Notes: generated by a model not told the origin, from the letters alone. A stretch of DNA of 64,000 nucleotides from Nitrospirota bacterium (GCA_015492645.1 WGER01000082.1:61155-125154), one strand, 5' to 3'. Positions 51,378 through 61,085 are shown, counted from the stretch's first letter. Translations and numbers: made by a program.

Positions 51378-53117
51378 TTAGAACCTCACATCAAAGGTGA
51401 AGTAGATATCCTGTGCCTTCTTCAGTGGTGGCATAAACTGTGCACTCTCCGGGGTGAGTTCACTGATCTTGTGAGGTGAACCTATCCAGGAGTTGCTCCC
51501 TGTGTAGTCGAAGTCATAGTACTGATAGCCGAGCCTCAGGTAGGCATTGCCCAGTTTTGCCACAGGTATCTCGGGCAGTTCCTGTATCAGGTATGCCTCG
51601 TAGACCTTGCCTCGGGTACCAACCTTTGCGGTCCAGAGGTCATCTGCAGCGGGTGCGAAGGTGACCCAGTACTTAGAGCCGTAATTGAACTCAAGGCCGA
51701 TCTTCGTCTTTGTCTTCTTCAGGTCATACCTCGCACCAATCCAGAAGAAGTGGCCTGAGTGGTCGTCCTTGTCAACAGGCTGACCGGTGTTGGGGTCAAT
51801 GTCATAGAGGAGACCGGCCAGCGGGGCGTCAGGTATCATCACAACCGTGTCGGGAATCATGTCACCATCGGTATCAACAGGCTGCAGGATGTCCATCCTG
51901 AGGGTCTCGTCTGTGGGGTGTACCACTGACAGTGCCGCAGCACCAAAGAGGTTAAGGTCTCCAGGGCCTAAATCCTCAAATTTTGTCATTACAAGGGCAC
52001 CGAACTGGTCAATGTCACCGAGATTCGCCTTTACACCTGAGTCAGGAAAGGTGTCAAATATGTCAAAGGCCCTGTTCCACTGCAGTTCCACATGGAGCAT
52101 GTCAGTGTCCACTGGAACGATGTTTATACCTATCATGTTCACATCGTCAGGGGTGTTGTCTCCAGGCAGGTCCTTTCTGTATCCACTATCATAGCCCTTA
52201 CCATAACACAGTTTTGCATAGAAGCCTGGCAGTGCCTCAATATAGGGGGCAACCCCCACGGTAAGTCCGTCAAAGGCATAGTCCACCAAAAAGCAGGGTA
52301 CCCCTGCTGTACCCACCTTCTCTTCGTTCTGTTTCAGGTTTCCAGGCACTCCACCTGTTGAGGGCCTCCTGCCCACAGAGAACCAGACAGGCAGATCAAA
52401 GATATTACTCCATGTGGCATAGGCATAATCCACCCTGAGGACATTGTCCTGAGGAATGTGACCAGTGGTACCGTCAAAGGGTGCACCTTCAGGTATCATC
52501 CTGTCTGCAAAGAAACCCTCTCCAAGGACGGGCCCGGCGGTCTGATGCCCCCAGACCTTGTACATATTGAGTCTCGCCTTCACAGCGATATTCTCCGTCA
52601 CCTGTGCCTTCAGATTGAGCCTGAAACGGTTCAGGAGGAGGGAGTCGTTCTTGACATCATACTCACGCATGAAGGCAGCCTGTGACTGGATCTGCTGAAG
52701 GGTGCCGGGGTCAATTGGTACACCAATGGTCTGCAGGCCATTGGGCAGTGTTACAGGTACCACATTACCGAACATCACCTGTTGCTGGAAATGCTGGTAG
52801 AGGCCGTCACCAAAGGCAGGGAAACTGAAGTGCTCATTCACAGTTCCCTTAAGGGAGTCGAACCTGAACCTGTAGTCACCCCCGATTGTGAGCCAGGAGA
52901 ACCTCCCAGAGACCTCCTCTGCCTTTTCCTTTGCATCCATGATGTCGGCCTGCTGCTGCATCTGCTGATTCTGGAGTTCCTGCATCTGCTTCTTCAGTTG
53001 TTCCAACTGGCGGGAGAGTTCATCGATCTTCTGCTGGAGTTCTTCTTCGGTGACCGCGGCCACAGTGGCAGGCAGGCATAGGAGAAAGGCCAGGAGTAAT
53101 GCAACCAACCCTCTCAT
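51378..53117 (-). CDS. Outer-membrane porin with N-terminal coiled coil (DUF3373-like)
   Basis: 579 aa from ATG 53117 (SD AAGGAGG). Signal peptide MRGLVALLLAFLLCLPATVAA; coiled coil rich in Gln and Leu (QQKIDELSRQLEQLKKQMQELQNQQMQQQ, about 27-60, part quoted); then alternating strand pattern beginning WLTIGGDYRFRFDSLKG and ending in Phe (YFTFDVRF), the mark of an outer-membrane barrel. Substrate unknown. Codon use suggests high expression, but that is only an impression. Confidence 0.85.
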   Translation of the reverse strand: MRGLVALLLAFLLCLPATVAAVTEEELQQKIDELSRQLEQLKKQMQELQNQQMQQQADIMDAKEKAEEVSGRFSWLTIGGDYRFRFDSLKGTVNEHFSFPAFGDGLYQHFQQQVMFGNVVPVTLPNGLQTIGVPIDPGTLQQIQSQAAFMREYDVKNDSLLLNRFRLNLKAQVTENIAVKARLNMYKVWGHQTAGPVLGEGFFADRMIPEGAPFDGTTGHIPQDNVLRVDYAYATWSNIFDLPVWFSVGRRPSTGGVPGNLKQNEEKVGTAGVPCFLVDYAFDGLTVGVAPYIEALPGFYAKLCYGKGYDSGYRKDLPGDNTPDDVNMIGINIVPVDTDMLHVELQWNRAFDIFDTFPDSGVKANLGDIDQFGALVMTKFEDLGPGDLNLFGAAALSVVHPTDETLRMDILQPVDTDGDMIPDTVVMIPDAPLAGLLYDIDPNTGQPVDKDDHSGHFFWIGARYDLKKTKTKIGLEFNYGSKYWVTFAPAADDLWTAKVGTRGKVYEAYLIQELPEIPVAKLGNAYLRLGYQYYDFDYTGSNSWIGSPHKISELTPESAQFMPPLKKAQDIYFTFDVRF

Positions 53118-53230
53118 AAAACACCTCCTTTGCCCCAAAATGGGCTTGAACCAGTAAAACTGGTATTTAGTTTAGAATATTTTAACCTAATAAACTATGT
53201 TTGTCAATGAAAAAATGAGACCCAGGATAT

Positions 53231-53239
53231 TGTTATAAT
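53231..53239 (+). promoter_or_regulatory. Extended -10 box of plsC (near-leaderless)
   Basis: TGT-TATAAT (53231-53239), then 11 bases and ATG 53251. No SD. Confidence 0.5.
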
Positions 53240-53250
53240 AGAGAGTCAAG

Positions 53251-53865
53251 ATGAAGAATCTCCTGGACAGATTCCTTTATTATTTCTTCAAGGGGGTTTT
53301 GAAGGTTATCTACTGGGCCCTCTTCCGGTATACGGTTGAAGGGGCCGAAAATGTTCCATCCTCAGGGGGGGTGATAATAGCCTCCAACCATCTGAGTTAC
53401 ATTGATCCTCCGTTAATAGGGATTGCCCTGAAGAGGAGGCCCCTGTTTGTAGCAAAGGGCTCCCTTTTTGACAACCCCTTAATAGGCTGGTTCGTGAGGC
53501 TTTACAGTCTCCCAATCGACAGAGATAACCCCAAACCCTCCACACTTAAGGAGGCCGTGAGGGCATTGAGGTCTGGCAGGGTCCTGGTGATATTTCCAGA
53601 GGGTACAAGGAGCAGTGATGGTAGTATAGGGGAGGGCAAAAGGGGGGTGGGCCTGCTGGCCGCCCTCGGCAGGGTCCCTGTGGTGCCTACACTGGTGGAA
53701 GGGACCGAGAGGGCACTGCCAAGGGGTGCATTGTTTATAAGACCTGCAAAGGTGAGGGTGACCTTTGGCAGGCCCATTTATTACAATAGAGAAGGCACGG
53801 ATGAAGAATTTACAAAGGAGATTATGCAGAGGATAAGGGAGTTGAAGGCCAGCAGATGCAGGTGA
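53251..53865 (+). CDS. plsC: 1-acyl-sn-glycerol-3-phosphate acyltransferase
   Basis: 204 aa, one N-terminal membrane segment. ASNHLSYIDPPLIG (Hx4D catalytic pair) and IFPEGTRSSDGSI (substrate motif) are the PlsC signatures, with VPVVPTLVEG at the end. Makes phosphatidic acid. First gene of the run plsC-ispH-rpsA-sppA-HU; overlaps ispH by 10 bases. Confidence 0.94.
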   Translation: MKNLLDRFLYYFFKGVLKVIYWALFRYTVEGAENVPSSGGVIIASNHLSYIDPPLIGIALKRRPLFVAKGSLFDNPLIGWFVRLYSLPIDRDNPKPSTLKEAVRALRSGRVLVIFPEGTRSSDGSIGEGKRGVGLLAALGRVPVVPTLVEGTERALPRGALFIRPAKVRVTFGRPIYYNREGTDEEFTKEIMQRIRELKASRCR

Positions 53866-54677
53866 TTGTCGCAAAGAGGGCAGGTTTCTGTTTTGGTGTT
53901 AAGAGGGCTGTGGATATCGCCTTCAGGGAGTCAAAAAAGAGGAGAAAGGTGTGTACCCTGGGGCCAATAATCCATAACCCTCAGGTAGTGCAGGCCCTGA
54001 GAGAGGCGGGCGTGGAACCGGTAGAAGACCCAGTGGGGTATGAGGCGGTCCTGATAAGGACACATGGTGTGCCCAGGGACAGGATGGCAGTTCTTCAATC
54101 CAGTGGAGTGGAGATAATTGATGCGACCTGCCCATTTGTAAAAAAGGCACAGCGGTATGCTAAACTTCTCTTTGAAGAGGGTTATCAGGTCCTGATATTG
54201 GGAGATCCTGAGCACCCTGAGGTGAAGGGTATACTGAGTTATGCAGGAAGCGATGTGGTAGTGGTGACAAATATAGAAGAACTGCCACCCCTGAAAGAGA
54301 GAGTGGGTATAGTTGTCCAGACAACGCAGCCTGTTACATCTCTGAAGCAACTGGTTCAGAAGGTGATTGAGAGGACAAAGGAGTTAAAGGTCTTCAACAC
54401 CATATGTAATTCCACTGCCCTGAGATTAAAAGAGACTGAAGAGATAGCAAGGGAAGCAGATCTGATGATCGTTGTAGGTGGCAAAAACAGTGCGAATACA
54501 AAACAACTGGCATCCCTTTGCAGCAGTATGGGGAAAAGGGTTTATCATATAGAAGAGGTGAGTGAATTGAAAAGAGAATATTTCAATGGCGTTAAGAAGG
54601 TGGGTGTAACTGCCGGGGCATCAACGCCTGGGTGGATTATCCAGGAGGTGGTTGAATGGCTCCAGGCAGTGGGATAG
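53856..54677 (+). CDS. ispH: 4-hydroxy-3-methylbut-2-enyl diphosphate reductase
   Basis: 273 aa. The three cluster Cys residues lie in RAGFCFGVKRAV (12), DATCPFVKKA (about 92) and FNTICNSTALR; RTHGVP and DPEHPEV carry the substrate His residues. Last step of the MEP isoprenoid pathway, oxygen-sensitive [4Fe-4S] enzyme. The ispH-rpsA pairing is common in bacteria. Confidence 0.97.
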   Translation: MQVIVAKRAGFCFGVKRAVDIAFRESKKRRKVCTLGPIIHNPQVVQALREAGVEPVEDPVGYEAVLIRTHGVPRDRMAVLQSSGVEIIDATCPFVKKAQRYAKLLFEEGYQVLILGDPEHPEVKGILSYAGSDVVVVTNIEELPPLKERVGIVVQTTQPVTSLKQLVQKVIERTKELKVFNTICNSTALRLKETEEIAREADLMIVVGGKNSANTKQLASLCSSMGKRVYHIEEVSELKREYFNGVKKVGVTAGASTPGWIIQEVVEWLQAVG

Positions 54678-54706
54678 ATGCCGGGAATAAAACAAAGGAG
54701 GAGGTT

Positions 54707-56302
54707 GTGGCAGTAATGGAGACAGAAAAGAAACATCTGGAAGAACTAATCTCAGAGGCGTTCCCAGAGGTCCAGGAGGGAACAATAATGAAGGGCAGGG
54801 TGGTTTCTGTCCTGCCTGATGCAGTGGTGATTGATATAGGATACAAATCAGAGGGGTTTGTCCCTATAGAGGAGTTCAATGAAGAGGAGAAGGAATCCCT
54901 AAGAGAGGGTAGTGAGATAGAGGTCTTTCTGTCAAAGATAAACTCTGATGGTACAATCACGCTCTCTATTGAGAGGGTTAAGAAACTGAGATTGCTGAAT
55001 CTCCTGAAAGAGGCGACTACAGAGAACAGACCAATAGAGGTGACCGTTAAGGAGAGGATAAAGGGTGGATACAGGGTTCAGGTGGGTGATGCCTTTGGCT
55101 TTATGCCCCTGAGCCATGCAGACCTGCGGCCTCTGAAGGACCCTGATGAACTGGTGGGCCAGAGGCACCTGGTGAAGGTCCTGAAATACAACAACAAACT
55201 CACCAATATAATAGTATCCAGAAAGGAGTACCTTGAGGAGGAGAGAGAGAGGCTCAAGAGAAAGACACTGCAGAGGCTCCGAAAGGGTGAGAGACTGAAG
55301 GGTGTCGTGAAGAACATACTGGATTACGGGGTCTTCGTTGACCTTGGTGGAATTGACGGACTGCTCCATATCTCGGACATCTCCTGGGGGAAGGTGAGAC
55401 ACCCCTCTGATGTGTTCAGAGTGGGCCAGGAGATCGATGTTGTGGTCCTGAATTTCGATCCAGTTACAGAAAAGGTGACACTGGGATATAAACAGTTGAG
55501 GCCTGACCCATGGCTTTCGGTGGAGGACAAGTATCCCGTCGGCAGGATAGTCACAGGCAAGGTGGTGAGCCTTGCCAATTATGGTGCCTTTGTTGAACTG
55601 GAAGAGGGTGTTGAAGGGCTTATACATATAACAGAGTTTGACTGGTCTCCAAAGACGAGACATCCCTCTTATTATGTAGAGGTTGGTGATTATGTGGATG
55701 TAAAGGTGATTGAGGTGAACAGGGAGCAGAGGAGGATCTCTCTCAGTTTAAAACAACTGAAGCCTAAACCATGGGAACTGGTGGCAAAGAGATACAGGGT
55801 GGGACAGAAGGTTGCTGGAAGGGTGAAGAGCCTGACTGACTTTGGTGCCTTTATAGAACTGCCTGAAGGAGTGGATGCCCTGCTTCATGTGACAGATTTG
55901 AGTTGGACGAGACATGTCAGACATCCCTCTGAGGTGTTGAAGAAGGGACAGAGGATAGAGGCGGTGGTGCTGTCATTGAATCCTGAAGAAGAGAAGATGT
56001 CCCTCGGATTGAAACAACTCACCCCTAACCCATGGGAGGAGGAGATACCAAACCGCTTCCATCTGGGTGACGAGGTGAAGTGTCGTGTACTGAGGATTAC
56101 AGAATACGGGATATTTGTCGAGATAGAGGGACTGGTAGAGGGCCTCATATACTCATCAGAGATCGAGCCCTCCAACAAGAGGCCAGAGGAGGTCTATAAA
56201 GAGGGGGACGAGGTCTTGGCAAGGATAATAAAGATAGACCTCGAAAGACAGAAGATAGGGCTGAGCATGAAGAATCTCACCTATGTAAATAACGGAGAAT
56301 GA
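54707..56302 (+). CDS. rpsA: 30S ribosomal protein S1
   Basis: 531 aa with six S1 repeats: GTIMKGRVVSVLPDAVVIDIG, RPIEVTVKERIKGGYRV, RLKGVVKNILDYGVFVDLGG, VTGKVVSLANYGAFVELEEG, VAGRVKSLTDFGAFIELPEG and VKCRVLRITEYGIFVEIEG. The full six-domain form binds mRNA leaders on the 30S subunit. Start: GTG 54707, 5 bases after GGAGG of AAAGGAGGAGG; ATG 54716 is possible; the track start 54656 lies inside ispH. Interesting in a genome with many apparently leaderless mRNAs, which do not need S1. Confidence 0.95.
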   Translation: MAVMETEKKHLEELISEAFPEVQEGTIMKGRVVSVLPDAVVIDIGYKSEGFVPIEEFNEEEKESLREGSEIEVFLSKINSDGTITLSIERVKKLRLLNLLKEATTENRPIEVTVKERIKGGYRVQVGDAFGFMPLSHADLRPLKDPDELVGQRHLVKVLKYNNKLTNIIVSRKEYLEEERERLKRKTLQRLRKGERLKGVVKNILDYGVFVDLGGIDGLLHISDISWGKVRHPSDVFRVGQEIDVVVLNFDPVTEKVTLGYKQLRPDPWLSVEDKYPVGRIVTGKVVSLANYGAFVELEEGVEGLIHITEFDWSPKTRHPSYYVEVGDYVDVKVIEVNREQRRISLSLKQLKPKPWELVAKRYRVGQKVAGRVKSLTDFGAFIELPEGVDALLHVTDLSWTRHVRHPSEVLKKGQRIEAVVLSLNPEEEKMSLGLKQLTPNPWEEEIPNRFHLGDEVKCRVLRITEYGIFVEIEGLVEGLIYSSEIEPSNKRPEEVYKEGDEVLARIIKIDLERQKIGLSMKNLTYVNNGE

Positions 56303-57135
56303 AAAAGGTCTGTCTGATAATTGCAGTCCTCTTTATTGTGGTCCTGATTTTCAGTGCCACCGTTGCACTGCTGTCCTCTGAGATTCAGATGGGTGAGAAG
56401 GTGGCACTCGTCAGGATAGAGGGCCCGATCGTTGACTCAAAGGAGATCTTGGAAGAGTTAAAGAGGTATGAGAGGGACTCCTCTGTGAAGGCGATAGTTT
56501 TGAGGGTGGACAGCCCGGGAGGTGCAGTAGCCCCATCACAGGAGATATATGAACAGATAAAGAAACTGAAACAGAAGAAACCCGTGGTTGTCTCAATGGG
56601 TTCAGTGGCTGCCTCAGGCGGATACTATGTATCAGCAGCAGCAACAAAGATATTCGCCAGTCCAGGGACCGTTACGGGCTCCATTGGAGTGATCATGGAG
56701 ATACCTAACCTGAAGGGGTTGCTCGAGAAACTCGGTATAAAGACAGAGGTGATAAAGAGCGGAAAGCATAAGGACCTCGCCTCTGTGTTCAGGGGTATAG
56801 GTGAAGAGGAGAGAAAGATACTCCAGGAGGTCCTCAGGGATGTCCATGAACAGTTCATAAGGGCCGTGGCAGAGGGAAGGGGACTCCCCTATGAAAGGGT
56901 GAAGGAGATTGCTGATGGAAGGATCTTCACAGGTAGACAGGCAAAGGAACTGGGGCTTATTGACCAGTTGGGCAATCTTCAGGACGCTATAACAGAGGCA
57001 GCAAGACTTGGAGGGATAAAGGGAGAGCCAAAGGTGATCCAGAAGAAAGAAAGGGTCTCAATACTTGATCTGCTCATGGGTGAAGTCCACAGCAGATACG
57101 TAGACGAATTGACCAACTTTTTAAGAATCCATTAG
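56299..57135 (+). CDS. sppA: Signal peptide peptidase SppA
   Basis: 278 aa, the short form. One N-terminal membrane anchor (VCLIIAVLFIVVLIFSATVALL), LRVDSPGGAV, catalytic Ser in SMGSVAASGGYYVSAAA and catalytic Lys in SGKHKDLA. Degrades leftover signal peptides in the membrane. ATGA overlap with rpsA; HU follows. Confidence 0.95.
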   Translation: MKKVCLIIAVLFIVVLIFSATVALLSSEIQMGEKVALVRIEGPIVDSKEILEELKRYERDSSVKAIVLRVDSPGGAVAPSQEIYEQIKKLKQKKPVVVSMGSVAASGGYYVSAAATKIFASPGTVTGSIGVIMEIPNLKGLLEKLGIKTEVIKSGKHKDLASVFRGIGEEERKILQEVLRDVHEQFIRAVAEGRGLPYERVKEIADGRIFTGRQAKELGLIDQLGNLQDAITEAARLGGIKGEPKVIQKKERVSILDLLMGEVHSRYVDELTNFLRIH

Positions 57136-57145
57136 GAGGTATGGT

Positions 57146-57427
57146 ATGACGAGGTCAGAATTGATCGCCAGGATTACCGAGAAACTCGAGGGTTATACCC
57201 TGAAACAGACAGAGATTATTGTTGAGACCTTTTTCGATTCTATTAAGGAGGCACTGAAGGCTGGAGAGAAGGTTGAATTGAGAGGCTTCGGGAACTTCAG
57301 ACTGAAGAAACGGAGGGCGAGAAAGGCGCGAAACCCGAGGACCGGTGAATCTGTTGATGTCCCTGAAAAGAGGGTTGTCTATTTCAAGGCCGGAAAAGAA
57401 TTGAAGGAACTCCTTAATTCAGACTGA
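57146..57427 (+). CDS. HU/IHF-family DNA-binding protein
   Basis: 93 aa. MTRSELIARI, GEKVELRGFGNFRLKKRRARKARNPRTGE with the DNA-intercalating RNPRTGE beta arm, and VYFKAGKELKELL give an HU/IHF fold; nearest in form to IHF beta, which sits next to rpsA in many bacteria. Good SD (TAGGAGGT) before the ATG. Confidence 0.93.
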   Translation: MTRSELIARITEKLEGYTLKQTEIIVETFFDSIKEALKAGEKVELRGFGNFRLKKRRARKARNPRTGESVDVPEKRVVYFKAGKELKELLNSD

Positions 57428-57431
57428 GCGA

Positions 57432-57878
57432 TTGCAGAGAAGGGAATTCCTCAAGAAGGCTATAAAGTTCTTTTTTTCAGTCTTATTTATCTCTTCATCA
57501 GCAGTTGCAGGCCTGTTCCTCTATCCAAGCAAGATAAGAAAGAAGCAGGTAAGGTTCTTTGAGGTGATGAAGGAAGAGGAGCTTCCCAGGAGGGGGGTAA
57601 AGAAGGTGGTTTTCCAGATCCCCAGGGGTGATCACCTCATCAACACAAGGGTCTTCTTTGTGAATAATGGTGGTTCACTGTTTGTGCTTTCTCCGGTCTG
57701 TACCCATCTTGGCTGTCTGGTAAACTGGCACAGGCAGAAGGGTGAGTTTATCTGCCCCTGTCATGGGGGTAGATACAGCATTGAAGGTAAGGTGCTGGGT
57801 GGACCTCCACCGAGGCCACTTACCAGGCTCCCCTTTAAGGTGGAAAAGGGTAAGGTTTATGTCGGACTCAAGGTCTGA
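57432..57878 (+). CDS. Rieske [2Fe-2S] protein
   Basis: 148 aa from a TTG start 4 bases after the HU gene. Twin-arginine-like N terminus RREFLKKAIKFFFSVLFISSSAVAG with a membrane helix, then CTHLGC (about 95-100) and CPCHGG (about 114-119) holding the cluster. Component of a quinol oxidoreductase; the soluble domain faces the periplasm. Followed 2 bases later by cytochrome b. Confidence 0.92.
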   Translation: MQRREFLKKAIKFFFSVLFISSSAVAGLFLYPSKIRKKQVRFFEVMKEEELPRRGVKKVVFQIPRGDHLINTRVFFVNNGGSLFVLSPVCTHLGCLVNWHRQKGEFICPCHGGRYSIEGKVLGGPPPRPLTRLPFKVEKGKVYVGLKV

Positions 57879-57880
57879 GG

Positions 57881-58528
57881 ATGGGCAGGATCTTTGACTG
57901 GATAGACTCAAGGTTTGGCATTAAGGAACCCCACAGGAGATTCCTTCAGAGGAGACTGCCAGAAAGGCTGAGCTATCTCTACTGCCTCGGAGGGGTTGCC
58001 TTCACCCTGTTCCTCTGCCTTGTCTTTACAGGGCTGCTGCTCAGTATCTACTATGTCCCGTCAGAGAGGGAGGCCTTCCAGAGCGTGGTAAATATAACCA
58101 CCGAGGTGAGGCTGGGATGGTTTATAAGGAGTCTGCACCGCTGGTCTGCCCATCTGTTTATCGTTGCAATACTGCTTCATACTGCAAGAGTGATTATCCA
58201 TAGGGCGTATCGTCCACCGAGGGAGTTGAACTGGGTTGCTGGCTCTATGACCCTGGTGGTTGCCTTTGCCTCAGGTTTTACAGGCTATCTGCTTCCATGG
58301 GACCAGAAGGCCTACTGGGCAACAGAAGTGGGCACATCGATGGTTGCCACCGTGCCTGTTATAGGACGCCACCTGTTGTACATGGTGAGAGGCGGGGAGG
58401 ATATCACAGGGGCGACCCTTACACGGTTTTATTCACTTCATGTCCTCTGGCTTCCACTGATTATGGCACTGCTGCTCTGGGCCCACTTTCATATGGTAAA
58501 GAGGCAGGGTATATCAGGTGGTCTCTGA
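57881..58528 (+). CDS. Cytochrome b (b6-type N-terminal part)
   Basis: 215 aa, four membrane helices. Heme-binding His pairs in RSLHRWSAHLFIVAILLHTARVIIH and YSLHVLWLPLIMALLLWAHFHMVKR, plus FTGYLLPWDQKAYWATEV, match the b6 half of cytochrome b. Subunit IV and a c-type cytochrome, expected next in bc complexes, are absent: the following gene is livF on the other strand, one base away. The rest of the complex must be elsewhere or this is a reduced form. Confidence 0.92.
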   Translation: MGRIFDWIDSRFGIKEPHRRFLQRRLPERLSYLYCLGGVAFTLFLCLVFTGLLLSIYYVPSEREAFQSVVNITTEVRLGWFIRSLHRWSAHLFIVAILLHTARVIIHRAYRPPRELNWVAGSMTLVVAFASGFTGYLLPWDQKAYWATEVGTSMVATVPVIGRHLLYMVRGGEDITGATLTRFYSLHVLWLPLIMALLLWAHFHMVKRQGISGGL

Positions 58529-59266
58529 TCACTCCAGTTCCCTGTCCAGGTCCCTGCCGAGATAGGCCCTCTGGACCTCCCTGTCCTGAAGGAGGTCCTC
58601 TGAGGGGCCTTCCAGTATAATCCTGCCTGTCTCCAATACATATGCCCTGTCGGATATCCTGAGAGCGCTTCTTGCGTTCTGTTCAACAAGTAGCACTGTG
58701 AGACCGAGTTCCTTCCTCAACCTCACTATATAATTGAAAATCTCCCTAACAATATTCGGTGCGAGCCCCATGCTTGGCTCATCAAGAAGTAATAGTTCAG
58801 GCCTTGCCATCAATGCCCTGCCGATGGCAAGCATTTGCTGTTCACCTCCAGACAGTGTACCGGCAATCTGGTTCTGTCTGTCAGCGAGTTGGGGGAAAAG
58901 GCTATATATCCAGTTCATATCCCTTTCTATCTCACCATGGTCTCCCCTTTTAAGACGGACTGTTGCACCCAGTAGCAGGTTCTCCCTTACCGTCATTGTG
59001 GAGAAGACCTGGCGACCCTCAGGCACAAGCACACATCCGAGTTTCACTATCCTTTCGGCAGGGGTCCTTGTGATATCCTGTCCTCTGAACCATATCTGCC
59101 CTGACCATGGTTTGAGCAGTCCGGAGATACTCCTTAAGAGGGTGGTCTTACCAGCACCATTTGCGCCTATAATTGCAACGATCTCCCCCGGACTTACGTG
59201 GAGGGAGACCTTTCTCAGCACCTTTATGCTTCCATAACCTGACTCTATGTTTCTAATTCTGAGCAT
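58529..59266 (-). CDS. livF: Branched-chain amino acid ABC transporter ATPase LivF
   Basis: 245 aa. Walker A GANGAGKTTLLRS, signature TLSGGEQQMLAIGRAL, Walker B LLLLDEPSMGLAPN. The GxxGAGKTT form and the C-terminal end are LivF-like. Overlaps livG by 14 bases. Last gene of livHMGF. Confidence 0.93.
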   Translation of the reverse strand: MLRIRNIESGYGSIKVLRKVSLHVSPGEIVAIIGANGAGKTTLLRSISGLLKPWSGQIWFRGQDITRTPAERIVKLGCVLVPEGRQVFSTMTVRENLLLGATVRLKRGDHGEIERDMNWIYSLFPQLADRQNQIAGTLSGGEQQMLAIGRALMARPELLLLDEPSMGLAPNIVREIFNYIVRLRKELGLTVLLVEQNARSALRISDRAYVLETGRIILEGPSEDLLQDREVQRAYLGRDLDRELE

Positions 59267-60023
59267 CTTCCTCTCCCAGATATACCTTTATAACCTCTTC
59301 ATTCTTCTGTATAGCAAGTGGGTGGTCTTCGGCAATCTTTTCCCCGTAACTGAGAACCATCACCTCGTCCGAGATCTCCATAACAAGTGACATATCGTGT
59401 TCTACAATAAAAACCGTTACTCCGCTCTGTCTGATCTGATGGATGAGTATACCCATCTGTCTCGTCTCCCTTATGTTCAGACCTGCTGCAGGCTCGTCCA
59501 GCAGGAGCAACTTCGGTTTTTGGGCCAGAGCCCTTGCGATTTCAACGATCCTCTGCTGGCCGTAGGCCAGTCTGGTTGCCTCTCTGTCGGCAAGGTCTTC
59601 AATCCCCATCATTTTCAGCACCTGCATAGCCTCTTCCCTCACGAATCTCTCCTCGTTGCGCGTTCTGGGGAGCCTGAGCATGCTTGAGAGGAATCCTGAA
59701 CGGGTATGGGTATGGAGCCCAAGCATTACATTTTCAAGTACGGTCATCCCAGGGAAGAGCCTTATATGCTGGAATGTCCTTGCTATTCCGTAGGATGCGA
59801 TCCGGTGGGGAGGCAGTCCCTGGATCTGCCGTCCATCAAACACTATCACGCCAGAGTTTGGTTTGAGGTAGCCAGAGATGAGGTTGAAGAGGGTGGTCTT
59901 GCCTGCACCATTGGGGCCGATCAGGGCCTTGATGGTGCCAGGCTCGACGCTAAAACTCACGTCCTTTAACGCCTTCAGTCCTCCGAATGACATATTCAAC
60001 CCCTTTGCGCTCAGCAGGGCCAT
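59253..60023 (-). CDS. livG: Branched-chain amino acid ABC transporter ATPase LivG
   Basis: 256 aa. Walker A GPNGAGKTTLFNLISGY, the LivG-typical ARTFQHIRLFPGMTVLENVMLGLH segment, signature LAYGQQRIVEIARAL and Walker B LLLLDEPAAGLN. Seven bases after livM. Confidence 0.94.
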   Translation of the reverse strand: MALLSAKGLNMSFGGLKALKDVSFSVEPGTIKALIGPNGAGKTTLFNLISGYLKPNSGVIVFDGRQIQGLPPHRIASYGIARTFQHIRLFPGMTVLENVMLGLHTHTRSGFLSSMLRLPRTRNEERFVREEAMQVLKMMGIEDLADREATRLAYGQQRIVEIARALAQKPKLLLLDEPAAGLNIRETRQMGILIHQIRQSGVTVFIVEHDMSLVMEISDEVMVLSYGEKIAEDHPLAIQKNEEVIKVYLGEEDAQN

Positions 60024-60029
60024 CGCTTT

Positions 60030-61085
60030 TCAACTCCTCTTAAAGATGTTCTTTAAAAGGCCTGCTGGATTTACTCTCAGCAGACCCTCGGGAGCGAAGA
60101 GCATAATCAAGATCAATACTGCTCCAAAAACTGCATCGTCGTATTGACCAAAGTATCCCCTGAGAGAGAGAAAATTCAGTAACATGGCCATTGTAAGCCC
60201 ACCCCATATACTCGCCATACCACCAGCAGCGACAATTGCCACATATCTCACTGACTTCATTACTGATGCCTCAGAAGGCCCGATACCGCCATTGAAATGG
60301 GTAAGGAATGCACCTGCCAGTGCTGCGATCACAGCACTCATCACAAAGACCTTCAACTTATACTCTGCTGTGTCAACACCTGCTGACTCTGCTGCGTCTT
60401 CAGCACCGTGTATTGCCCTGAGTGCCCTCCCCACCCTCGAATTTATGAGGTTCGTCATTAGATACACAACAACTACTACCAGCAGTGAGGCAATATAATA
60501 GTTAGCCCTTCTTTCATCCATCTGTCCACTGATGCTCAGGCCTGGTAAGATCACAAAAGGCGGTACATCTGATACCCCATCTGCCTCACCAAAGATGGGT
60601 GTGCCGAGGACGATTCTGTAGACAATAATACCGAAACCGAGAGTGGCCATTGCAAGGTAATGCCCCTTGAGTTTGAGGACGGGTATTCCAATGAGATAGG
60701 CTACAGTAGCGGCAATTACAAGGGAGAGTAACACCCCAATCCAGGGATGAAAACTCAGTATCTGCTCTCCATAGAGATTCTCCCTCAAGGTGAGAAGACC
60801 GAGTTCTGAAGACACCTTCACGACAGCACTGTCTTTGTATTTCAGGAGATTGTAAGTTGAGAGCACAGCCGTAGTATACCCACCTATTGCAAAAAAACCG
60901 GCATGTCCAAGGGATATCTGCCCTGCATAACCCATCAGCAGTACAAGTCCGAGCACCACAAGGGTGTAATACAGGGACATGGTCAGTTGCGTGAGATAGT
61001 AAGTCCTGGCAACTGAAGTTGTTATCAGGTCAATAAGCACGAGCAACAGACACAGAAGCCCTATTTTAATCCTCTCTCCCTTCAT
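60030..61085 (-). CDS. livM: Branched-chain amino acid ABC transporter permease LivM
   Basis: 351 aa, about nine helices. GYAGQISLGHAGFFAIGGYTTAVL and GHYLAMATLGFGIIVYRIV are LivM signatures; GRALRAIHGAEDAAESAGVDTAEYKLKVFVMSA is the ATPase-docking loop. Its first base is shared with the livH end. Confidence 0.93.
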   Translation of the reverse strand: MKGERIKIGLLCLLLVLIDLITTSVARTYYLTQLTMSLYYTLVVLGLVLLMGYAGQISLGHAGFFAIGGYTTAVLSTYNLLKYKDSAVVKVSSELGLLTLRENLYGEQILSFHPWIGVLLSLVIAATVAYLIGIPVLKLKGHYLAMATLGFGIIVYRIVLGTPIFGEADGVSDVPPFVILPGLSISGQMDERRANYYIASLLVVVVVYLMTNLINSRVGRALRAIHGAEDAAESAGVDTAEYKLKVFVMSAVIAALAGAFLTHFNGGIGPSEASVMKSVRYVAIVAAGGMASIWGGLTMAMLLNFLSLRGYFGQYDDAVFGAVLILIMLFAPEGLLRVNPAGLLKNIFKRS

